A stretch of DNA of 64,000 nucleotides from an uncultured Bacilli bacterium. Lineage in GTDB: Bacteria; Bacillota_I; Bacilli_A; RF39; UBA660. Under the pieces are notes generated by a model, which did no database searches, was not told the DNA's origin, and was given only the letters and a program-made list of their open reading frames with translations. The position numbers and the translations under genes were made by a program. Within the stretch, counting starts at the first letter, position 1. Each line of letters begins with the position of its first letter. The DNA lies in NCBI GenBank assembly GCA_934100165.1, contig CAKOPN010000005.1, forward strand, positions 62,001 through 126,000, in the 5' to 3' direction. Positions 24,573-32,974 of this stretch are shown here, piece after piece.

Positions 24573-25712
24573 ATGTTAGATCTTTTTGAAAATAGTGAAA
24601 ATAAAGTACTTAACTATTTCAATGTTCAAAATCTTTCATTTGATCATCCTTTAACATCTTCCGAAATAGAAGAGTTCAAAACAATAATCTTTTCTATAAA
24701 TGATTTAACACAAATATATTTTAAAGGAACTATTGATTTAAAAAGCATTGAAATAATTAAAAACTTACTTTTAATAAGTGGTTTTATCGATGATTCTATG
24801 ATAGAAAAATGTGTAGCAGTCATTTTACCAAAAGATGATATGAACAAGCTTCTTAATAGTACTTATAAAAATCCTGAAACATGGAAGATTGCATACAATG
24901 TAGAAAATAATAATTATGTGTTAACGTCTATTCCAAAATGTAGGAAGTTCTTTACTTATATAAATAGGATAAAATATATAAGAGAAAATGAAAAACTTAG
25001 TGACTTTGAAACTGTTTTAAGAATTTATGATATTGTAAAGCTTTATGATTTTGATAATGAAGAAAAAAATAGTAATTTGTCTGACATTGTAGAGAAGGGT
25101 AAAGCCTCATCACTTGGTTTTAATAAACTCTTTGCATACATTTTAAATGGATTAAATTTTAAGACTTTTGTTGGAAAAGAAAAATCTCAAGATGGGAAAT
25201 ATTCTTACATAACAGCAGTACTTATAAATGATGAAAAATATGCTGTTCATGGTATATATTTATTTGATCCATCAATGGATTCTCTTCCTAAAGATATTTA
25301 TAAAAATGATGATATTAGAATGATAAATTATAATTACTTTGGTCTTCTTTTCTCAGGAATAGAAAACACGTCTTATAATGATAGATTATCTGGCGTATTT
25401 GGTATTCTAGCATGTGATGATTTTGATTATGGTCTTGAAAGAAGAGAAGATGAAAGAAATGTTTCTATGCAAAAAGAATTCTCTTCAATAGAAAAAGCAT
25501 TTGGAATGTCTTATATGAAATTATATTCTAAAGTAAAGAAAACAAAATCCTTAAGTTTTGACAAGATAGAAGAAGCTGTAAATAATGTTTACGGTGAAGA
25601 AAGAAATGTAAAAAATTATTATGATTTGATAAAAGAAAACTATTTTTCTAGAAAAAATGAATTGTTCATACCAACAACAGAGGAGACTTTAGAAGAATTA
25701 TTAAGTAATTAA
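24573..25712 (+). CDS. Hypothetical protein with a degenerate transglutaminase-like core
   Basis: A 379-residue cytoplasmic protein. Residues about 180-255 resemble a transglutaminase-like core: KASSLGFNKLFAYILNGL is where a Cys-x-Gly-x-Ala helix usually lies, and YAVHGIYLFDPSMDS ends like the Asp-Pro-Thr segment. The nucleophilic Cys would be Ser here, and the His-Ala-Trp step is absent (SYITAVLIND), so catalysis is doubtful. The rest is helical with no known motif. Start: ATG behind GAGGGTGG, 24 bp after ddl; it ends in a strong terminator. The fold suggestion is tentative, and I cannot name a function. Confidence 0.55.
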   Translation: MLDLFENSENKVLNYFNVQNLSFDHPLTSSEIEEFKTIIFSINDLTQIYFKGTIDLKSIEIIKNLLLISGFIDDSMIEKCVAVILPKDDMNKLLNSTYKNPETWKIAYNVENNNYVLTSIPKCRKFFTYINRIKYIRENEKLSDFETVLRIYDIVKLYDFDNEEKNSNLSDIVEKGKASSLGFNKLFAYILNGLNFKTFVGKEKSQDGKYSYITAVLINDEKYAVHGIYLFDPSMDSLPKDIYKNDDIRMINYNYFGLLFSGIENTSYNDRLSGVFGILACDDFDYGLERREDERNVSMQKEFSSIEKAFGMSYMKLYSKVKKTKSLSFDKIEEAVNNVYGEERNVKNYYDLIKENYFSRKNELFIPTTEETLEELLSN

Positions 25713-25729
25713 AAGATAGTTATGTTTTA

Positions 25730-25767
25730 AATCACAAATACCAAGAACATGGTACTTGTGATTTTTT
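25730..25767 (+). terminator. Strong terminator ahead of topA
   Basis: A 14-position stem (AATCACAAATACCA with TGGTACTTGTGATT, one mismatch) with a 6-base loop and a run of T. It closes the murF-ddl unit. Confidence 0.85.
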
Positions 25768-25822
25768 GTATAAAATTTCATTTTTATGTAGGAATATTAC
25801 AAATAAATAGCAATAATATAAA

Positions 25823-25844
25823 GTGTAGACATTTACATCTACAC
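25823..25844 (+). repeat. Inverted repeat upstream of the topA promoter
   Basis: A perfect 7-bp dyad, GTGTAGA and TCTACAC, separated by 8 bp, lies 14 bp upstream of the topA -35 element. No T tract follows, so it looks more like an operator than a terminator. The regulator is unknown. Confidence 0.5.
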
Positions 25845-25857
25845 ATTAAAATAAGCA

Positions 25858-25886
25858 TTGACAAAGAAAATAAAAATTAGTATATA
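25858..25886 (+). promoter_or_regulatory. Sigma-A promoter of topA
   Basis: TTGACA (25858-25863), 17-bp spacer and TATATA (25881-25886), with the topA ATG 25 bp further on. Confidence 0.8.
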
Positions 25887-25910
25887 TATTTGTAGGAAAG
25901 AAGTGGGAAT

Positions 25911-27932
25911 ATGCCAAAAAACTTAGTAATTGTGGAATCACCAAGTAAAAGTAAGACTATTGAAAAATACCTTGGAAAGGACTTTCATGTCGTATCATCA
26001 AAAGGACACATAAGAGATCTTGCTACAACTGGAAAATATGGACTTGGAGTAGATGTAGACAACGACTTTAAACCAACATACGTACCAATAGAAGGTAAAC
26101 AAAAAATGATTGCAGCACTAAAGAAAGATGTCAAAGAAGCGTCAAAAGTCTACCTTGCAACCGACCCAGATAGAGAAGGGGAAGCTATATCATGGCACTT
26201 AAAAGATGCACTTGGTATTAAAGATAGCGACTATGACCGTGTGTTATTCCATGAAATTACTAAAGACAAAGTGATAGAAGCATTTAAAGAACCTAGGAAA
26301 ATAGATTATAACCTTGTAAAAAGTCAAGAGACAAGAAGAATTTTAGACAGAATAATAGGATTTAGACTAAGTAAACTAATGCAATCAAAAACAGGTGGAA
26401 AAAGTGCAGGACGTGTACAAAGTGTTGCATTAAAACTAATCGTTGATAGAGAAAGAGAAATAAATGCCTTCAAGAAAGAAGAATACTGGACAATTGATGC
26501 CATATTTAAAGATTTTGAAGCAAGCCTCTTTGCATACAAAAATAAAGATATAAAAGTTAAAAATGAAGAAGAAGCTGATAAAATATTATCATCGTTAACA
26601 GATAAGTTTACAGTATCTTCAATAACAAAAAAAGAAAAAGCAAAAAAAGCTAAACCGCCTTATATAACAAGTACATTACAACAGGAAGCATCAACAAAGT
26701 TAAACTTTCCTGCTAAAAAAACTATGAGCATTGCTCAAAAATTATATGAAGGTATAGATATAGGCACAGAGACAACTGGTTTAATAACTTATATGAGAAC
26801 AGACTCAATACGTCTTAGTGATACTTATATAAAAGATGCTTATAAATATATAAATGATAACTTTGGAAAAGAATACATTGGTTATGTTAAAAAGACAAAA
26901 AAAACAGAAAATGTACAAGACGCACACGAAGCAATTAGACCAACTAGTGTATTTAGAACACCAAATGATATGAAACAATACTTAACAAATGATGAATTTA
27001 AACTATATGAGTTAATATACTATAGAACACTAGCATCCCTAATGGCAGATGCAAAAGTAAATGCAACTGTTATGATACTCGACAATAACGATTATAACTT
27101 TAAAGCAACAGGGCAAACACTGATTTATGATGGTTACTTAAAAGTTTATAAAAAGTTTGAAAAAAGCGAAGATAAAATATTACCAGTATTAAATGAAAAC
27201 GATACAGTTACAACTGACAAAATTGAAAAAGAACAACATTTCACAGAACCACCTGCAAGATATACTGAAGCTAAACTAATAAAAGAAATGGAAGAATTAG
27301 GAATAGGTAGACCATCTACGTATGCTACAGTAATTGATACAATAAAAACTCGTGGATATGTTACTCTTGACGATAAAAAGTTTGTTCCAACAGAAATTGG
27401 AATAGAAACTACAGACAAACTTCAAGAGTTCTTTAGTGACATAATAAATGTTGAGTATACTGCTAACATGGAAACAGATCTTGATAAAATTGCTGATGCC
27501 AAAGAAGATAACATAAAAGTGTTACATGCTTTCTATGATTCCTTTGAGCCACTCGTAAAAAAAGCTTTTGGTGAAATGGAAAAGAAGTCTCCTGAAGCAA
27601 CTGGTGAATCCTGCCCACTATGTGGAAGCCCACTTGTACTTAGAAAAGGAAAATACGGAACATTTACAGCCTGCAGTAATTATCCTGAGTGTAAATACAT
27701 AAAAAAAGAACAAAAAGAAGTTAAAGAAATAGTAAAATGTCCAAAGTGTGGCGGAATGATAGTAGAAAGAAAAAGCAAAAAAGGGAAAGTGTTCTATGGC
27801 TGTAATAACTTCCCTAAATGTAAAACCGCAACATGGGATATTCCAACTGGAGAACTTTGCCCAAATTGTGGTGACTTACTAGTAGAAAAAGATGGACATA
27901 TAAAATGTAATAGTTGTGAGTATGTAAAATAA
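25911..27932 (+). CDS. topA: DNA topoisomerase I
   Basis: A type IA topoisomerase that relaxes negative supercoils. 673 residues: Toprim domain with VIVESPSKSKTIEKYLG at the start and the acidic triad ATDPDREGEAI, then the catalytic region with Tyr294 in LITYMRTDSIRLS, QDAHEAIRPT and IGRPSTYATVIDTI. Three C-terminal zinc ribbons are visible (CPLCGSP...CSNYPEC; CPKCGGM...CNNFPKC; CPNCGDL...CNSCEY). All catalytic residues are intact. Start: ATG behind GAAAGAAG under its own promoter. A perfect dyad lies upstream. dprA, its usual Firmicutes neighbour, is absent here. Confidence 0.96.
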   Translation: MPKNLVIVESPSKSKTIEKYLGKDFHVVSSKGHIRDLATTGKYGLGVDVDNDFKPTYVPIEGKQKMIAALKKDVKEASKVYLATDPDREGEAISWHLKDALGIKDSDYDRVLFHEITKDKVIEAFKEPRKIDYNLVKSQETRRILDRIIGFRLSKLMQSKTGGKSAGRVQSVALKLIVDREREINAFKKEEYWTIDAIFKDFEASLFAYKNKDIKVKNEEEADKILSSLTDKFTVSSITKKEKAKKAKPPYITSTLQQEASTKLNFPAKKTMSIAQKLYEGIDIGTETTGLITYMRTDSIRLSDTYIKDAYKYINDNFGKEYIGYVKKTKKTENVQDAHEAIRPTSVFRTPNDMKQYLTNDEFKLYELIYYRTLASLMADAKVNATVMILDNNDYNFKATGQTLIYDGYLKVYKKFEKSEDKILPVLNENDTVTTDKIEKEQHFTEPPARYTEAKLIKEMEELGIGRPSTYATVIDTIKTRGYVTLDDKKFVPTEIGIETTDKLQEFFSDIINVEYTANMETDLDKIADAKEDNIKVLHAFYDSFEPLVKKAFGEMEKKSPEATGESCPLCGSPLVLRKGKYGTFTACSNYPECKYIKKEQKEVKEIVKCPKCGGMIVERKSKKGKVFYGCNNFPKCKTATWDIPTGELCPNCGDLLVEKDGHIKCNSCEYVK

Positions 27933-28070
27933 CTCATAACTTTTTTATTGTGTAAAATATGCATACTTTATACATAAATATTTTGCCCCTGTCAGTTGAA
28001 TAACTTCATCTAGTGTGCTATACTTTTTATAAGTTATCGAATTGTAATAGAAGCTGTTGGAGGTCTTATT

Positions 28071-29015
28071 ATGAATGTAGAACTTGAGAAGAGTATGGAA
28101 AGTGCAAGAGAAAGTATCGAAAGAAGAACAGGGACATATTTTACTAGTCATAAAGCATTTGATAGTGCCATGGATTTTGCTTATAGATTTCTATACGATA
28201 CATTCGGTGATATTGATTTTACACCAATATTTTCATCTCAAGAAAAAGTTATAGTATTTCATAAAAATGGTAAAAAGCGTTTCAAAAGCCATGAAAAAAC
28301 AAACAACAGTGCAAGTGTTAGAATAAGCATAGAAATAATAAATGATACAGCATTAAATGTAGATGTTGAATCAGGAGCTGTCTATGATGTAGATAGTTTG
28401 GCAGAACAATTTACAAATGAAGAAGATAAAGAGAACTTCTTAAAAAATGCAAATGGTACCAAAAGTATTCTATGTACTTATTACAATCATAAAGTATATG
28501 ACAACTTTGGAATAGAAATGCATGACAGTTTTTACGATGACATGTTTTTCTTAAGAGAACCAATGTCAAGAGTTTTAATAAGTGGACAAGTAGTAACACC
28601 ACTTAGAAACCCATCACTTTCTGAAAAAGGATACAGATTGCCCGAGAAACACAACAGTCCAGAATACAAAAGTGTAAGTAGAAATTATGATAATTTATCT
28701 CTTGCATACGTAACTTTTGTAGATTCAAATAGTAAAAAAAGTAGTAAAGAAATCTTTTTAGTAGATAGTACTAAACATCCAGAGAGACTAAGATTAACTG
28801 AGACCCCTGTGGCACGTTGGAATGATAAAAAAATGGAATATGAAATAACTAATGAGGCATCTGGGAAATATAAAGATCTAGCTGAGCTAAATGCTAAAAG
28901 CAAAGAAGTTTTAGGTGCAAACTTAGAAGAATGCAAAACACGTGAAGAAAGCCCTGAAATATACAAACTATTAAAAAGTATAAACGGAATAGAGTATCCA
29001 AAATACTCAAAATAA
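28071..29015 (+). CDS. Hypothetical protein upstream of the SpoIID-like gene
   Basis: A 314-residue protein with no signal peptide, no membrane helix and no motif I recognise. It starts with a charged helix (ELEKSMESARESIERRTGTYF), has an alpha/beta middle with VIVFHKNGKKRFKSHEK and SVRISIEIINDTALNVDVES, and a lysine- and glutamate-rich C-terminal third. Start: ATG behind GGAGGT. The stop is 21 bp before the membrane-anchored SpoIID/peptidase gene, so it is probably the first gene of that unit. The preceding 138 bp after topA contain small inverted repeats but no gene I can support. Function unknown. Confidence 0.65.
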   Translation: MNVELEKSMESARESIERRTGTYFTSHKAFDSAMDFAYRFLYDTFGDIDFTPIFSSQEKVIVFHKNGKKRFKSHEKTNNSASVRISIEIINDTALNVDVESGAVYDVDSLAEQFTNEEDKENFLKNANGTKSILCTYYNHKVYDNFGIEMHDSFYDDMFFLREPMSRVLISGQVVTPLRNPSLSEKGYRLPEKHNSPEYKSVSRNYDNLSLAYVTFVDSNSKKSSKEIFLVDSTKHPERLRLTETPVARWNDKKMEYEITNEASGKYKDLAELNAKSKEVLGANLEECKTREESPEIYKLLKSINGIEYPKYSK

Positions 29016-29036
29016 GCTTTGTTAGGTGGTGAAATA

Positions 29037-32000
29037 ATGAATAACTCTACAAACAACACAAACCCAAATACAAACAATAGTGCACAAAACAACAATACAA
29101 CCAAAAGACAAAAGATTAACTTAAATATGAACGACTATCTAAAAAAGCAAGCAATGCGAAAATTAGATGATAATAGATTCTCATCAAAATTAAGAGAAGC
29201 AGTGGAAAAAAATAAAAATAAAAATGCCAAAAAAGCCCTAAAAAACAATATTGGTAATTTTGCTTCTCCATTAGAAAGTGCTGTTGTTAAATCAAAATTA
29301 GCAGCAGGCGGTGGAGAAGAATATATAGATACTGTAAAGAATGCAAGCAATGAAATGGAAGGCGTTGCTAAAGTTGCAGCAAAGATCAAACTCAAAGGTA
29401 AACTAATTAAAGTTGGTTTAATAATTGGTGGAATTGCTCTTGCAGTACTTTTTGTAATCGCTTTAATTACATCAATTTTCAAAAATGCTGATTCACAAAT
29501 ATATAGTAATGTTAATGATGGAAAAATAGATCCTGAACAGTACCCAGACAATGACTTAATAAATCCAAATGTCTTTGTAAAATACCCAGGAATATACGAA
29601 AAAGTAGAAGCGGCAGCTAGAAAAGTTGGAAGCCAGTATAAAGTAGACATAGATAGATATTTAATTTTAGCTACTTTAATCGCTCCACTTGAAAATGAAA
29701 ATATAGTACCTGTTTCTGATGAAAGCTGCGGAGAAACGGACTGTTACTATCTTAAAGGGGAAAGCTACACATGGACTGAATTTTTGGAAAGATGGGGAGA
29801 TCAAGCTGAATATTTAGCAAAAGCTCAGATACTAACTTATGTAAATAAAAGTTCAGATATAAAAGTAACTTGTGGAAAAGATCAGACAATGGAACAATAT
29901 GCCCAAAATGACTTAGAAGTAAATGATTTTAATTTTTGGAAACTTTTCAACCCAGCTAACTGGTTTAAAGGTTTTAGAGATGCGACAGGAGCAGAACTTA
30001 ATGCTAAATGCATATATGATGTTGAAGCAGGTGAGTCAAGAATCCCTACAATATATGTTCTGTCAAAAGATCAAGGAATATACTATAACGATATAAATGC
30101 CGATGGAGAACGTACTTTTGTAAAAGATCCAAACAGTGGGGGAGTATACTTCTGGAATCTTGTTAATAATGGCGGATTTATTCATGTATATTTTGGAGAC
30201 TATCTGAACATTAATGAGAATGCTACAGATGATCAAAATTATGAACAAAACCTTTCTACTATCCTTGACATAGCAAACTATATTTATTCTTATTATGAAT
30301 CAATTAGAAAAGATTGTGAAGGATATTTGCTTATTGAGAGTACAATTGAAACAATAAATATGAGTCAACCAGGTGGTGGGGTATATACTCTTCCTCTTGA
30401 CCAATATATTGGTGGTGTAGTATTAGCAGAAATAGGATACAATGACAATATAGAAACAATTAAAGCATTTGCAACTCTTGCAAGAAGTTATGCTATAAGT
30501 GTTGTAGGATTAGATGGAAGTGGTACTATTGAAAATAGTAGTAATAACCAAAATTATAGCTGGAATTACACACCAGAAAAATATCCAAGAATAGCCCAGG
30601 CTGTTGAAGAAACGAAAGGTTTCGTATTAACACACTATGGGCAAGCTTCAGTAATTAGAAGTAGTTATGATGCATTTTGTCCTACGACTAGTGAGCCTAT
30701 AAATGACTTTTATTATTTACCAGATGGACAAAATAATATTCCAATTAGTCTTGAAAGTTATAGAAAAAAAACAGGACATGAATTCACTGTAAAAGAAAAA
30801 TACTTAAAATGCCCATGTTTCCAAAACGAAAGTAGTAGACCTAATAATGTAAGTTTTGGTGGTAAAAAAGTAAGATTTGCAACGTCTCCAAATAATCCAC
30901 CAACGGAAGCAGCTGGATCACCTAGACAAACAACGGATGCAGAATGCTGGACATACACAGGAAGTTCAAGAATAAATTCTTTAACACAAGCAACTGAATA
31001 TGCTTGGACTTATAAAGCAACAGGTGGACATGGTAGAGGAGCAAGCCAAGTTGGACTTTCATATTATGGAATGTTTGGTTATGAATGGGAAGCTTTAATA
31101 AGAATGTTCTATACTGATTCAACAATAAAGAGATTATCATCTTCTCTTGAAGAAGGAGAATGTCAAAATGCATCATACTATAAAGGAGAAACTGGTTCTA
31201 CTGGTTCAACTACAATTGAAGCTTGTGGAGCAACATTTGAAAGCAATGGCGGAAATTATACAAAACGTATAAGTGGAAATCCTCTAAATTCTCCATTAAC
31301 AGATGCCCTTGATAGTAAAGGATATAGTATTGAATGTTTAAATAGTTGCATAGAGCAAAGAGTAAGCGCTGCTGGAATTGGTACTAGATATGGTACATCA
31401 GAAGCTGCTGTAGCACTTCTTGAGTGTACAATGGAAATGACAGGTGGCTTTACTTATCCTTATGACCATCGTGGCGGATACACTCCAAGAAACCCTGATA
31501 TAGCTGGACAAACAGGTGTTAACTCAAGATGGGGAGAATATGAATCATGGGCTACTGGATGCGGTTCAAGTAAATGTCGTTTGGGCCTTAACTGTGCTAA
31601 CTTTGTTAGATGGTCAATGTGTAATGGAGGAAGAAGTGATTTCTGTAATAGTAGAAGACAAGACACGTTTGCAACTGGAATAACAGGCGTAAACTCTGAT
31701 ACAGAATACTTCCCTGGAGCAGTTAGATTATATTTATCAGGTAGAAGTCACTTCTCAGTATCACCAAATGTTACTATTGGTGATTTAAGTAGTAGTTACC
31801 AGCAAAAATTTAGTAGCTTATATTCAACAAGTACTGCTCTTACTTCTGTAGATATAGACAAAGTATTATCACTAATTCAACCAGGAGACGTACTATATTC
31901 AGACGTTAATGGTGGATCAAACCATGCTATGATGATAATTGGCGTTGAAGATTCTGCAATTTGGATAGCAGAAAATGGAAGAAAAACGCGTATGATTACT

Positions 32001-32069
32001 TATGATGATTTAAAGTCAGGTAGTAAAAACTATGTCGTACTTTTACTAGATGGATATTACGAATCATAA
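29037..32069 (+). CDS. Membrane-anchored SpoIID-domain plus cysteine-peptidase protein
   Basis: A 1010-residue putative two-headed wall hydrolase. Residues 1-20 are Asn/Thr-rich, about 20-120 are a charged cytoplasmic part, and 123-148 are one membrane helix. The extracytoplasmic part holds a SpoIID/LytB-type domain (about 445-705): LPLDQYIGGVVLAEIGYND with the catalytic Glu, then IKAFATLARSYAI, and GHGRGASQVGLSYYGMFGYE. A C-terminal NlpC/P60- or CHAP-like peptidase (about 790-1010) has Cys in GLNCANFVRWSM and His in SNHAMMIIGVE. A lytic transglycosylase joined to a peptidase behind an N-terminal anchor recalls the VirB1-type hydrolases of Gram-positive conjugation systems, and a VirD4-type gene lies 0.9 kb downstream. 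Start ATG 29037 behind AGGTGG. Confidence 0.8.
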   Translation: MNNSTNNTNPNTNNSAQNNNTTKRQKINLNMNDYLKKQAMRKLDDNRFSSKLREAVEKNKNKNAKKALKNNIGNFASPLESAVVKSKLAAGGGEEYIDTVKNASNEMEGVAKVAAKIKLKGKLIKVGLIIGGIALAVLFVIALITSIFKNADSQIYSNVNDGKIDPEQYPDNDLINPNVFVKYPGIYEKVEAAARKVGSQYKVDIDRYLILATLIAPLENENIVPVSDESCGETDCYYLKGESYTWTEFLERWGDQAEYLAKAQILTYVNKSSDIKVTCGKDQTMEQYAQNDLEVNDFNFWKLFNPANWFKGFRDATGAELNAKCIYDVEAGESRIPTIYVLSKDQGIYYNDINADGERTFVKDPNSGGVYFWNLVNNGGFIHVYFGDYLNINENATDDQNYEQNLSTILDIANYIYSYYESIRKDCEGYLLIESTIETINMSQPGGGVYTLPLDQYIGGVVLAEIGYNDNIETIKAFATLARSYAISVVGLDGSGTIENSSNNQNYSWNYTPEKYPRIAQAVEETKGFVLTHYGQASVIRSSYDAFCPTTSEPINDFYYLPDGQNNIPISLESYRKKTGHEFTVKEKYLKCPCFQNESSRPNNVSFGGKKVRFATSPNNPPTEAAGSPRQTTDAECWTYTGSSRINSLTQATEYAWTYKATGGHGRGASQVGLSYYGMFGYEWEALIRMFYTDSTIKRLSSSLEEGECQNASYYKGETGSTGSTTIEACGATFESNGGNYTKRISGNPLNSPLTDALDSKGYSIECLNSCIEQRVSAAGIGTRYGTSEAAVALLECTMEMTGGFTYPYDHRGGYTPRNPDIAGQTGVNSRWGEYESWATGCGSSKCRLGLNCANFVRWSMCNGGRSDFCNSRRQDTFATGITGVNSDTEYFPGAVRLYLSGRSHFSVSPNVTIGDLSSSYQQKFSSLYSTSTALTSVDIDKVLSLIQPGDVLYSDVNGGSNHAMMIIGVEDSAIWIAENGRKTRMITYDDLKSGSKNYVVLLLDGYYES

Positions 32070-32162
32070 TCTCGAGAGAAATATAAAAAGGGTTGATATT
32101 ATTGATTAGTAAAAAAATACAATTCTCTCTTGTATACTAAAAAATAGTATCATTTTGTGTCT

Positions 32163-32909
32163 ATGAGAAAAAAAGCATGTTTACTTCTTTTATTACTATT
32201 TCTGTTTACTGGCTGTACAGCAAATTATACTATCGAAGTTAAAGATGGCAAAATAACGGAAGAGTTTTATGTCGTTGAAACAGACAAAGAACTTGCCACA
32301 ACCTACAAAGATGATATGGATAGTACATTCGATGATTATGCAAAAATGTATGGTATAGAAGACAATTATTATGCAAGTTACTATAACATGTATAACGATG
32401 AAGAGTCTATTTGCCATGAAACAGAAAAACACAGATGTGACTACTATAATAAAAAATATATAAATAATGATGATGGAATTGGTTTTAAACTAAGCTCAAC
32501 CTTTACTTATGATGATTATGCAGATGCCACTATACCTAATGATTTGATGCCAGGCTTTACATCAAAGTTCGATGGTAAATATTTAGTAATAAATGGTGGA
32601 ACAAACTGGGACTTTTTAAAAGGATATAAAAACCTTGAAAAAGTAAATATTAGAATAAAAAGTGACTATTATGTTACATCGACAAATATGAAATACAAAG
32701 GTAATGGGTTGTACGAGGTTTCTGTCGACAAAAATAACAATAATGATTTCCCAGAAATTTATATAACATTTGACACAACTAAAACCAAAAGATTAGGTAA
32801 TGAAAATGCTCAAATTGTAGGTATTATAATGGTTAGTGTAATTGGAGTAGTAATTTTATTTACAATAATAAGGTTATTCCAAAAAAATAAAAAGAACAAT
32901 AAAGTTTAG
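32163..32909 (+). CDS. Lipoprotein with C-terminal membrane helix
   Basis: About 249 residues. A lipoprotein signal peptide (KKACLLLLLLFLFTGC, lipobox Phe-Thr-Gly-Cys at Cys18) is followed by an extracytoplasmic domain with YTIEVKDGKITEEFYV and many Asp/Tyr residues, then a C-terminal helix (IVGIIMVSVIGVVILFTIIRL) and a lysine-rich tail. Having both a lipid anchor and a second helix is unusual and would tie the domain down at both ends. No ribosome binding site precedes ATG 32163 (a GTG lies two codons before); TATACT at about 32133-32138 suggests a very short leader. It lies between the hydrolase and the coupling ATPase. Confidence 0.75.
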   Translation: MRKKACLLLLLLFLFTGCTANYTIEVKDGKITEEFYVVETDKELATTYKDDMDSTFDDYAKMYGIEDNYYASYYNMYNDEESICHETEKHRCDYYNKKYINNDDGIGFKLSSTFTYDDYADATIPNDLMPGFTSKFDGKYLVINGGTNWDFLKGYKNLEKVNIRIKSDYYVTSTNMKYKGNGLYEVSVDKNNNNDFPEIYITFDTTKTKRLGNENAQIVGIIMVSVIGVVILFTIIRLFQKNKKNNKV

Positions 32910-32974
32910 TTTTATTGCAAAAAACTAGATTTTTATGTTATGATTTAATGTGTAAATAAGGAAGTGAATGTTTA

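Noticed and set aside
27933..28070. Possible small RNA or riboswitch in the gap after topA.
   Set aside because: Only short A/T-rich inverted repeats are present, with no recognisable riboswitch or T-box landmarks.
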